In this document: piece by piece, positions 1-5,739 of the stretch | How positions within the stretch are numbered: position 1 is the first letter of the stretch | How the letters are laid out: every line of letters starts with the position of its first letter | Origin: CAZGSG01 sp964528095 | GTDB taxonomy: Bacteria; Bacteroidota; Bacteroidia; Chitinophagales; Chitinophagaceae | DNA length: 5,739 nucleotides | Assembly: GCA_964528095.1 (NCBI GenBank) | Contig: CAZGSG010000374.1 | Coordinates: 1 to 5,739, forward strand | Reading direction: 5' to 3' | Program-made: the position numbers and the translations under genes | The notes under the pieces: model-generated | What the model was told of the DNA's origin: nothing | Databases searched by the model: none | Seen by the model: the letters and a program-made list of their open reading frames with translations, nothing else

Positions 1-187
1 GTGTTTTCTGCGGCATTTCTAAATCCAGGATTACAAAACCCGTTTTATAATCTGCCAACACTGTCGTTGACGCAATCTCCGATTGAGGCAGTCTTATCTC
101 GTTAATCTCCGGAGTTAAATTAAGAATATAATGCTTCATGATATTCCTTGTTTTTTGTTCATCATCAATGATCAATGCTTTTATCAT
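1..187 (-). other. Receiver-domain segment of a LytTR-type response regulator, in frame with the kinase; possible internal start at 187
   Basis: From the ATG at 187-185 the frame reads like the start of a normal free-standing response regulator: MIKALIIDDEQKTRNI, with the acidic pair at local residues 8-9 and the phospho-acceptor Asp at local residue 55 in LDLEMP. That is the usual place for a receiver domain, so 187 looks like an ancestral, or still used, start codon. Before it the strand is A-rich with no Shine-Dalgarno match, which is normal for Bacteroidota genes. The segment is cut by the left window edge after about 62 residues, so the rest of the receiver and the DNA-binding output domain cannot be seen. 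It may be translated only as the C-terminal part of the kinase fusion, or also alone from this internal start. Confidence 0.75.
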
Positions 188-3100
188 AATCTTGTTTTTG
201 CTTTTTAAGAATGTAGATAGTTCGATAATCACTTTTGTGCCTATGCCCTCCCCTGCTTCATTTTCCAGGTCCTCGATAATAAGTTTGGCATTATACCCCT
301 GCTTCTCCAGGATATCCAGCCTGTCCTTTGATATTTTCAATCCCTTCGATTCGTGCCGTTTCGCTTTGCTCTGTTGCGCTTTTAATTCAAAAGATCTTTT
401 TCTGCCAATACCATTATCCTGGATGGTACATTGAAACACATCTTCACTCAGCCTTTTGAATACGATACTCAATCTTCTTTCACCCTCTTTATGCATTAAG
501 CCATGCCATAGCGCATTTTCCACATAGGGTTGTAATAACATGGATGGGATCAGGATTTCATCGGTCTCCAGCTCTTCATCCATGATCATTTCATAAGAAA
601 AGCTTTTTTCAAATCGCATTTGTTCCAGCTCCAGGTACAATTGCAGTACTTCTTTTTCTTCATCAAGTGTCACCAGGTCTTTTCCCGAATTGTTCAGCAC
701 CATCCGGAAAAGCTTCGAGAACTTGTTCAGGTATTTACTGGCTTCACCATATTTTTCTGTTACAATACACTCCTGGATGCTATTCAAACAGTTAAATACA
801 AAGTGAGGGTTCATCTGTGCACGCAGGGCCATCAACTGGCTTTCTGCAAGCATTTTGTTGATCTCCAGAAGTTTGATCTCTTTTTCTTTTGCACTGGCTT
901 CTGCCTGGGCCTCGGCAATTTTATTTGCGCTGATCGAAGCAATAGTGATCATTGCTTTTACATGGTCCTCGGTGAAATAATTTTTTTCGCTATGTTCGGA
1001 ATCGATCACCCCGATTACTTTGTTATCATGTAAGATAGGAACTGCCAGTTCGGAATAGCGACGCACATCATCTACAATATACCGTTCATCTTTACTGGTG
1101 TCCTTTATCAGCAATGGCTTGCCTGATGCAGCTACTGTTCCTACAATTCCTTTCCCCAGGTCGATGTCAATCGGAGACCATATTTCATGCCCCTTGGGAT
1201 TTTTAGGGCCATAAGCTGCTTTCTGTTGCAGTTTATTTGTTTTCTCATCCAGCAGGTATACTACACAGTCTTCAAATCCCAGTTGCGAGATACAGTTACG
1301 TGCAATGTCCCAGCATATTTCATTCACGGAGTTTTCCCCGTACACGGAATTGGCAAAATAATCAATCGAGTCTTCTATCCTTTTTTCCTGTTTTCTTTTT
1401 TGCCATACACGGTAAATCCAGCGTAATAAAAAGAGGGCGAGTATGGTAAGAAGGGCGAGAAACCAGGTTGTTTTCCAGAAGGGTGCATCAATAATGATCG
1501 CCATGGACGTATAAGTTGTCATCCATTGATTACCTCCATCAGTGCTTTTGATCAGGAACCTGTATTTACCTGCCGGCACATTTGTATATGCCGCGGTTTG
1601 TTTTCTCCCGCAATAGACCCAATCCGCATCAAACCCTTCGAGCTTATATGCATACTGTATGGCAGAGGACTCGCGATGAAAGGGAGATGAAAATTCGATG
1701 GCGAAAAAATTCTGGTAATAGTTCAATAATACCGGCGCTTCCTTGCTTACCGGCATTTCTTCCTGAAATACATTAAAGCCGGAAATAAGCGGCGGAATTT
1801 GTCGTGGTATTTGCTGAAATTTTTTTGTATCAATGACAACGATATTATCCAGCATCGTACCATATAATTTATCGCCCACTTTGGTGAGGCTGGTCCAGTG
1901 ATCATTGAATGAAAAAGTAACTTCTATTCTAACCGGGGTCACCAGTTTGCTAACTGGCTCAATACAGATCAGCGCTTCTCTTGAAATAGCCCATAATCTT
2001 CCAAAAGCGTCAACGTTCATACTATAAAAACGGGTGCCTGGCAATCCGTCCTTTGTGGTGATGGAATCAAGTACAGCACCCTTACTATCACATTTCACCA
2101 GGCCATGCGTAACGGTACTTACCCATTTATTACCATCTTTGTCTTCTGCCACAGAAACACTACCATCAGTGGTGAGCAGGCTGTTCTGCGCCCTGCTGAA
2201 TTTTCCGGATGCATTATCAAATATGAAAAGCCCGTTATTATTCGTTGTTATCCATAAACGGTTGTCACTGGTTTCTTCTATGGATGTAGGCTGGCTGGAT
2301 GAGATGTCTTTTTTATCGCCATCACTGCCTTTTAGTTGTATACATTCCTTGGTAACAAGATCATACCGGTACACGCCATCCCAGTAGATACCAAACCAGA
2401 CATATCGCTGCTGGCTATAGTGAACCCATTGGACCTGCCGCGCATTTTTCTTTACTACATCGCCTGGGTATTTATCAAATGCATGGAATTTTTTTGTTGC
2501 CGGGTTGAAGATCTGTATTCCATTAGCGGTAGCGCACCAGACCTCGCCTTCGATCAATACCATTCCAAATATCTCATTCCACCTGAGTTCTTTTGTTTGT
2601 GGCACAAATCGTTCAAAGACCTTTTTAATGGTATCATATTTTACCAGCCCTTCCATCTTACCCAACCACCAGGTGCCTTTGGCATCGGTGAGCATGGTAT
2701 TGATATTGGCAAAATCAAAAGAAAGGAAATAAGGATAGCTCGGAGATTTGGTAATGCTACTTACAAAACTTGAAGCGGGTAGTTTACTGACCCCATTGAT
2801 GGTTGCCAGCCATACATTCCCATAATTATCTTCCATCGCATCATAAAAAAAACCATAGCTGATCGAGTACGGAAGGTTCTTATCATAAGGAATTTTTTCA
2901 AAAGAACCATTGGCATTTCTTATATAGGCTGCATAAAGCCAGGTAGTCATCCATAACCTGTCCTGGCTATCATAAAACAAAGCATTCAATCCCCCGCCAG
3001 CAAGCGCCCAGTCCGGATTGTCACCAATATCTTTATATATTTTATACTCCTGCGTTTTGAAATCATAGTAATTCAGGGTTTTTTCAAGCAGGTCGCCAAA

Positions 3101-3808
3101 CCATATATTGCCTGTTGTATCTGTAGCCACACAGTTGATGATATGGTTGGTAAATAAAACAAGACTGGCCGGGTTGGTCTTATTAGAGTATAATTGTTTG
3201 TCATTGAAATCAAGACAAAACAATCCTTCATGTGAGCCTACCCAGATACAATTACGAACACTGTCATACTGAAATGCAGAATGAAAACAATTAAGACTAT
3301 CGAGCTTGCTGGCAAATGGAAACACTTTTGACGCAGGAACGAATATGCCTGCTTTTTCCACATATACTCCCTTGTTGGAACTCATCCAAAGCCGCCCGTC
3401 GCTATCCTTTTGCAATTGGGCAACAGCCAGGCGCGCATCCGGTTTTCCAACTTCCTGTACCTGTACCAGTGAAAATTTATTAACCGTTTTATCAAATACC
3501 GCCACGCCGCCATCTGTACCAAACCAGATCTTGTCTTTTCCATATTCGATGATGGAAGAAACAATCTCACCCAGTGAAGTAGGATAAGCGCTTGTCGTAT
3601 GATTCCATACGGCGATATGGCTGCCGTCGAACCGGTTCAGGCCATTTAAGGTGCCGATCCATACAAAACCTTCGGTATCCCTGTAAACGCTCCGGATGGT
3701 CCTGGTGGATAAACCATCTTTGGGTTTCAGGTTGTCAAAAAGATATTGTGCTGATAAGCCCGTAGAAAAAAAGAAAAGGATGAAAATAACAGGAAATAAT
3801 CGCCTCAT
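1..3808 (-). CDS. Hybrid two-component sensor: Reg_prop/Y_Y_Y/GAF LytS-type histidine kinase fused in frame to a response regulator receiver domain (3' end outside window)
   Basis: Membrane sensor kinase expected to read an extracytoplasmic signal and pass phosphate to a receiver domain. Visible in order (residues): signal peptide 1-20, ending LSA before Q21; about 12-13 propeller repeats from about 40 to 680 with the typical W-[IVF]-G/T...GL...[FY]D pattern (e.g. W50, W95, W141); Y_Y_Y domain about 700-774; one transmembrane helix about 780-800 followed by basic residues; GAF domain about 820-965; short coiled coil; His_kinase core with H1002 in NPHFVFN, N1098 in PYVENALWHG and DNGIG at 1131-1135; then, with only a short linker, MIKALIIDDE from M1208 and receiver Asp D1262 in LDLEMP. 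The start at 3808 is the only ATG that keeps the signal peptide, and an in-frame stop lies upstream at about 3890. No stop occurs between the kinase and the receiver: the two ATGs are exactly 1207 codons apart and anchors across the gene stay in phase. Separate LytS- and LytTR-type genes are the usual arrangement. The output domain lies outside the window; LytTR is expected from the family but not seen. The ligand is unknown. Confidence 0.94.
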   Translation of the reverse strand, partial: MRRLFPVIFILFFFSTGLSAQYLFDNLKPKDGLSTRTIRSVYRDTEGFVWIGTLNGLNRFDGSHIAVWNHTTSAYPTSLGEIVSSIIEYGKDKIWFGTDGGVAVFDKTVNKFSLVQVQEVGKPDARLAVAQLQKDSDGRLWMSSNKGVYVEKAGIFVPASKVFPFASKLDSLNCFHSAFQYDSVRNCIWVGSHEGLFCLDFNDKQLYSNKTNPASLVLFTNHIINCVATDTTGNIWFGDLLEKTLNYYDFKTQEYKIYKDIGDNPDWALAGGGLNALFYDSQDRLWMTTWLYAAYIRNANGSFEKIPYDKNLPYSISYGFFYDAMEDNYGNVWLATINGVSKLPASSFVSSITKSPSYPYFLSFDFANINTMLTDAKGTWWLGKMEGLVKYDTIKKVFERFVPQTKELRWNEIFGMVLIEGEVWCATANGIQIFNPATKKFHAFDKYPGDVVKKNARQVQWVHYSQQRYVWFGIYWDGVYRYDLVTKECIQLKGSDGDKKDISSSQPTSIEETSDNRLWITTNNNGLFIFDNASGKFSRAQNSLLTTDGSVSVAEDKDGNKWVSTVTHGLVKCDSKGAVLDSITTKDGLPGTRFYSMNVDAFGRLWAISREALICIEPVSKLVTPVRIEVTFSFNDHWTSLTKVGDKLYGTMLDNIVVIDTKKFQQIPRQIPPLISGFNVFQEEMPVSKEAPVLLNYYQNFFAIEFSSPFHRESSAIQYAYKLEGFDADWVYCGRKQTAAYTNVPAGKYRFLIKSTDGGNQWMTTYTSMAIIIDAPFWKTTWFLALLTILALFLLRWIYRVWQKRKQEKRIEDSIDYFANSVYGENSVNEICWDIARNCISQLGFEDCVVYLLDEKTNKLQQKAAYGPKNPKGHEIWSPIDIDLGKGIVGTVAASGKPLLIKDTSKDERYIVDDVRRYSELAVPILHDNKVIGVIDSEHSEKNYFTEDHVKAMITIASISANKIAEAQAEASAKEKEIKLLEINKMLAESQLMALRAQMNPHFVFNCLNSIQECIVTEKYGEASKYLNKFSKLFRMVLNNSGKDLVTLDEEKEVLQLYLELEQMRFEKSFSYEMIMDEELETDEILIPSMLLQPYVENALWHGLMHKEGERRLSIVFKRLSEDVFQCTIQDNGIGRKRSFELKAQQSKAKRHESKGLKISKDRLDILEKQGYNAKLIIEDLENEAGEGIGTKVIIELSTFLKSKNKIMIKALIIDDEQKTRNIMKHYILNLTPEINEIRLPQSEIASTTVLADYKTGFVILDLEMPQKT

Positions 3809-3828
3809 GAATGGTATATGATATGCTA

Positions 3829-3858
3829 CAATGTATAATATTAAAGGGATTTGACAAA
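3829..3858 (-). promoter_or_regulatory. Weak candidate Bacteroidota-type promoter for the sensor kinase gene
   Basis: On the minus strand a TTTG (3858-3855) is followed after 17 bases by TATACATTG (3837-3829), about 20 bases before the start codon. This loosely resembles the Bacteroidota sigma-70-like pattern (TTTG at -33, TAnnTTTG at -7). The downstream element is imperfect and the spacing slightly short. The rest of the 197-base divergent intergenic region (3809-4005) shows no clear operator or terminator. For the AraC gene on the other strand only a TATATTTA at 3985-3992 resembles a -7 element, and it lacks a matching upstream TTTG. Confidence 0.25.
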
Positions 3859-4005
3859 AGGCCGGCGCTGAATTTGCGAACGGCAGAGATCAAACAACGA
3901 ATGGCAGGTGTTCTTTGCTACCCTGGAAAATAATAAGCCAGGCGCGAGGTCTTACGTACTATAACAAATAGCCTGGTTTATCCTTATATTTATGGTAATC
4001 CCGCC

Positions 4006-4842
4006 ATGCGTTATCAAACTTTTATACCAACTGATATTCTCAAACCCTATATAAAATATTTCTGGGTACTGGAGGATGAGGTGAAGCCTGTACCAACTGA
4101 CCCGGAACGGATCCTGCCCGATGGTTGCCTGGAATTGCTTTTTAATCTCAGTGATCCTTTTTTCAGAATCTACCCGGACAACACAAGCGAAATAATGCCG
4201 CTGAATTGTATTCATGGGCAGATCAAAAATTATATTCATATACAGCCTTCAGGAAAAACAAATATTCTCGGCGCACGTTTTTTTCCGACAGGGCTTTCGC
4301 CGTTTATTCAATTGCCCCTGTCATTATTAAACGGCAGCGCTACTTCACTGGAAAATATATTTGGAAGTAGGATAAAAAGCCTGGAGGAACAACTCATCAC
4401 CGAGACAGATACTATCCGCCAGATCAATCTCATCGAAAATTTTCTTGTAAAAAAATTATTAGCAGGATCACCAATCGATTATACAGTGGAAAGATGTATC
4501 CATCTTATCGTAAAAGCGAGGGGCCAGGTTTTCATTCCAGGTCTTTCTAAAAAAATCAATATAAGTGAGCGTCATCTTGAGCGAAAATTTGCCTCGCTGG
4601 TCGGCCTTTCTCCAAAGTCATTTCAACGGGTGGTCCGGTTTCAGCAGGTATTGACGGCCATGCGACAGGAAAATCATGATAAGCTTTCATCGATTGCATT
4701 CGAGCATGGCTATTACGACCAGGCACATTTTTCAAAAGACTTCAGGGAGTTTACCGGTGTCAATCCGCGTACTTATCTTGCCTTTGAAAACACGGTTTCC
4801 GATTTTTCATCTAGCGACAATCTGTTCCAGGCCGCCAGTTAG
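4006..4842 (+). CDS. AraC-family transcriptional regulator with DUF6597-like N-terminal domain
   Basis: Cytoplasmic DNA-binding regulator of 278 residues, the normal size for this group. The C-terminal AraC domain has two helix-turn-helix units. The first is about 179-200 (LSKKINISERHLERKFASLVG, beginning at L180). The second is about 226-258, containing LSSIAFEHGYYDQAHFSKDF and ending in the family's G-x-x-P-x-x-Y/F signature as GVNPRTYL. The N-terminal half (about 1-110, with YIKYFWVLED near 15-24, ILPDGCLELLFNL at 36-48 and GARFFPTGLSPF at 89-100) matches my memory of the DUF6597 domain common in Bacteroidota AraC proteins; its ligand is not known to me. The ATG at 4006 gives a full N-terminal domain and there is no clear Shine-Dalgarno sequence. 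The gene is divergent from the sensor kinase, and an intrinsic terminator begins inside its last codons. A role in controlling a neighbour is possible, but no operator was identified. About 20 Ser- and Phe-rich residues extend past the HTH. Confidence 0.93.
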   Translation: MRYQTFIPTDILKPYIKYFWVLEDEVKPVPTDPERILPDGCLELLFNLSDPFFRIYPDNTSEIMPLNCIHGQIKNYIHIQPSGKTNILGARFFPTGLSPFIQLPLSLLNGSATSLENIFGSRIKSLEEQLITETDTIRQINLIENFLVKKLLAGSPIDYTVERCIHLIVKARGQVFIPGLSKKINISERHLERKFASLVGLSPKSFQRVVRFQQVLTAMRQENHDKLSSIAFEHGYYDQAHFSKDFREFTGVNPRTYLAFENTVSDFSSSDNLFQAAS

Positions 4843-4872
4843 GCCAACCGGCAAAAGATCTGGCGGTTTTTT
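4831..4872 (+). terminator. Intrinsic terminator overlapping the 3' end of the AraC gene
   Basis: CCGCCAG (4832-4838) pairs perfectly with CTGGCGG (4860-4866), and G-U/A-T pairs can lengthen the stem outward. Six T residues (4867-4872) follow at once. The 21-base loop holds a small inner hairpin, GCC/GGC around AACC (4843-4852). The left arm lies in the last codons of the AraC gene, and its stop codon (4840-4842) sits in the loop. This should end AraC transcription and separate it from the lipoprotein gene. Confidence 0.72.
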
Positions 4873-4905
4873 ACAAGAAAATATTTCCAAAATCATCTTT
4901 CTTTG

Positions 4906-4949
4906 AGCAGGAATAAAAAGTATATATATCCCCGAAGGAAAATCCTGCT
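4906..4949 (+). promoter_or_regulatory. Perfect 7-bp inverted repeat in the leader of the lipoprotein gene, around a TATA-rich tract
   Basis: AGCAGGA (4906-4912) and TCCTGCT (4943-4949) are exact reverse complements separated by 30 bases. A TTTG (4902-4905) touches the left arm, and a TATATATAT tract (4921-4929) lies between the arms, so the pair brackets a plausible but poorly matching promoter. The right arm ends 18 bases before the ATG of the lipoprotein gene. It could be an operator for a dimeric regulator, a leader stem, or chance: a single 7-bp pair in an AT-rich gap is weak evidence. Confidence 0.3.
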
Positions 4950-4967
4950 GATCAAACAATTTATTAA

Positions 4968-5435
4968 ATGAAAACAAATACAAGACTGTTTCTACCATCA
5001 CTGGCACTCTTCTTTTTTAGCTGCACCCAGCCTGCAAAAGAAGAAAACACAACAAACGATACAATGGATGCCCTGCAAACGGCAAATATCTCAACCGTGA
5101 CTAAAATGTTTGATGCATTCAATGCGCACGACTGGAAAAAAATGACTGACTATTACGCGGCTGGCGCAAAGTACCTCGACCCTTCTTTTGGCAGCAAACA
5201 GGTAACTCAGTCAAAGGATTCTATTATCAAAAAATACAGTGAACTGGCAGCTTATATTCCTGACATAAAGGATAGCATTCTCACCGTATTTGCATCGGGA
5301 AATAAAGTGCTGGTCGAGTTTATTTCTGTAGGTACAGAGCCTGGTAATAAAAGATTTGAATTGCCTATTTGCGCGGTGCTCACTTTAAAGGACAGCCTCA
5401 TTGTGGAGGATAATACATACTATGACCAGCAATAA
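4968..5435 (+). CDS. Small putative lipoprotein with an NTF2/SnoaL-like domain
   Basis: A 155-residue exported protein of unknown function. Residues 1-19 form a lipoprotein signal: basic MKTNTR, a hydrophobic stretch, and Cys19 after FFS. The -3 Phe is a loose lipobox, which is tolerated in Bacteroidota. A Lys-Glu-Glu soon after the Cys (residues 24-26) faintly recalls the acidic export signals that send Bacteroidota lipoproteins to the cell surface, but its position is not canonical. After a polar Thr/Asn linker, residues about 40-155 look like an NTF2/SnoaL-like alpha+beta cone: helix ISTVTKMFDAFNAHDWKKM, then Tyr-Tyr, a K-Y-L-D-P turn, a second helix, and C-terminal strands (KVLVEFISVGTE, FELPICAVLTLKD, IVEDNTYYD). 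Members act as enzymes (cyclases, isomerases, dehydratases) or simply bind ligands, so no reaction can be assigned. It has its own leader after the upstream terminator and is probably monocistronic. Confidence 0.85.
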   Translation: MKTNTRLFLPSLALFFFSCTQPAKEENTTNDTMDALQTANISTVTKMFDAFNAHDWKKMTDYYAAGAKYLDPSFGSKQVTQSKDSIIKKYSELAAYIPDIKDSILTVFASGNKVLVEFISVGTEPGNKRFELPICAVLTLKDSLIVEDNTYYDQQ

Positions 5436-5443
5436 GGAGGGGC

Positions 5444-5467
5444 TGCGTATTTGCGTTTCTGCGGGTT
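5444..5467. repeat. Three tandem degenerate octamers beginning TGCG
   Basis: TGCGTATT, TGCGTTTC and TGCGGGTT lie head to tail with exact 8-base phase, starting 8 bases after the lipoprotein stop codon. On the minus strand this reads as three units ending in CGCA. The pattern resembles the GCAGA/ACGCA-type ladders found between genes in many Bacteroidota genomes; that comparison is from memory. Function unknown. Confidence 0.5.
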
Positions 5468-5493
5468 TTGTAGATCACTACCGTTGAAAGAGA

Positions 5494-5503
5494 TTTCACA
5501 CAG
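5494..5503. repeat. First copy of the decamer TTTCACACAG
   Basis: An exact 10-base match to positions 5612-5621, in the same orientation. Two copies within about 120 bases support a shared origin with the downstream periodic block more than chance, though the unit is short. Confidence 0.4.
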
Positions 5504-5611
5504 CGTATACTAGAATAGTCTTTCTGTTTCCATTAATATGACTTAAGTTCTATAGTAGTAGAGATTGAAGAATTGTCCTTTTTATCCCGGCATCACTAAC
5601 ACAGCAACAGG

Positions 5612-5647
5612 TTTCACACAGAGCTAAGGAGTAAATGGGCTAAGGAA
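5612..5647. repeat. Second TTTCACACAG copy leading into an 8-base-phased degenerate block
   Basis: TTTCACACAG (5612-5621) is followed by octamer-phased units CTAAGGAG, TAAATGGG and CTAAGGAA, with CTAAGGA repeated exactly 16 bases apart (5624 and 5640). Its CACAGAG-like sense is opposite to the TGCG ladder at 5444-5467, so the two blocks look like degenerate inverted ends of one roughly 200-base unit. Confidence 0.4.
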
Positions 5648-5699
5648 CAGCATGGCTATTTATACATTTATTACCGGTTGAAATAAAGAGTTAACACAG

Positions 5700-5721
5700 T
5701 GTTTTCACTGACGTGAAAACA
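5700..5721. repeat. Perfect 9-bp hairpin with a TGAC loop
   Basis: TGTTTTCAC (5700-5708) and GTGAAAACA (5713-5721) are exact reverse complements around the 4-base loop TGAC. No T run follows on either strand, so it is not a classical intrinsic terminator. A second small palindrome, AACAC-A-GTGTT (5693-5703), overlaps its left arm and offers an alternative fold. It could be an operator, an mRNA-end structure or part of a dispersed repeat. Confidence 0.55.
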
Positions 5722-5739
5722 GCACCCTGATCAACGACT

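Larger units (their letters stand above)
5436..5739. other. Intergenic stretch without a supported gene, holding degenerate repeats and a hairpin
   Basis: No reading frame here has a credible length or composition on either strand. The stretch contains three octamers starting TGCG (5444-5467), two exact copies of TTTCACACAG (5494-5503 and 5612-5621), a CTAAGGA repeat (5624-5630 and 5640-5646) and a hairpin at the right end. There is no T-rich intrinsic terminator directly after the lipoprotein gene. One minus-strand frame is open from the right edge for about 15 codons; it could be the tail of a gene outside the window, but this cannot be judged. Confidence 0.6.

Noticed and set aside
188..206. 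Programmed ribosomal frameshift at the A5 runs in the kinase-regulator junction
   Set aside because: No X-XXY-YYZ heptamer is in phase, the A runs are too short for typical transcriptional slippage, and the reading frame is already continuous.
138..3587. Several plus-strand open frames of 60-145 codons opposite the sensor kinase
   Set aside because: They lie antisense within a 3.8-kb coding frame with clear domain motifs, have odd Phe/Cys/Ser-rich composition and no recognisable domains.
3952..4239. A 95-codon minus-strand frame overlapping the start of the AraC gene
   Set aside because: It is the antisense shadow of the AraC N-terminal domain and shows no family motif.
4676..5007. Short frames on both strands across the AraC end and the intergenic gap
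   Set aside because: They run through the AraC HTH in another frame or through the terminator and leader, and have no protein-like features.
5624..5642. AAGGAG followed by TAA and ATG, resembling a strong ribosome site and start
   Set aside because: The ATG at 5634 is followed by one codon and then a stop, so nothing is encoded; it belongs to the octamer-phased repeat block.
5444..5647. CRISPR-like array suggested by repeated short units
   Set aside because: Units are 8-10 bases, degenerate and partly inverted, with no constant spacer length and no cas genes.

Overview
The window reads as chromosomal DNA from a member of the Bacteroidota, most likely a Chitinophagaceae-like organism. The evidence is a beta-propeller sensor kinase of the Reg_prop/Y_Y_Y type with a LytS-like kinase core, moderate GC, start codons without clear Shine-Dalgarno sequences, and a short lipoprotein with a loose lipobox. 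The family placement is inference, since no marker gene is present.

Positions 1-3808 (minus strand) are one uninterrupted reading frame that runs off the left edge. It encodes a membrane-anchored sensor histidine kinase: signal peptide, about a dozen propeller repeats, Y_Y_Y domain, one membrane helix, GAF domain, and His_kinase/HATPase core. The frame continues without a stop into the receiver domain of a response regulator. Such a pair is normally two adjacent or overlapping genes, so this is the most unusual point of the window. A one-base change in either of two A5 runs just before the regulator's ATG would restore a classical ATGA stop/start overlap. The choice is therefore between a real hybrid protein and a recent indel or sequencing error.

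Positions 3809-4005 are a divergent intergenic region of about 200 bases. On the plus strand follow an AraC-type transcriptional regulator (4006-4842), whose last codons form the left arm of a strong intrinsic terminator (4831-4872), and a small NTF2/SnoaL-like lipoprotein (4968-5435) with its own leader. Positions 5436-5739 hold no gene that I can support. They contain degenerate 8-base periodic repeats in opposite orientations, a repeated decamer and, near the right edge, a 9-bp perfect hairpin.

The kinase-regulator and the AraC protein are transcribed divergently. Nothing in the sequence links them in one pathway, and the terminator separates the AraC gene from the lipoprotein gene, so the three plausibly form three transcription units. 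No mobile element, CRISPR array, rRNA or tRNA was seen.
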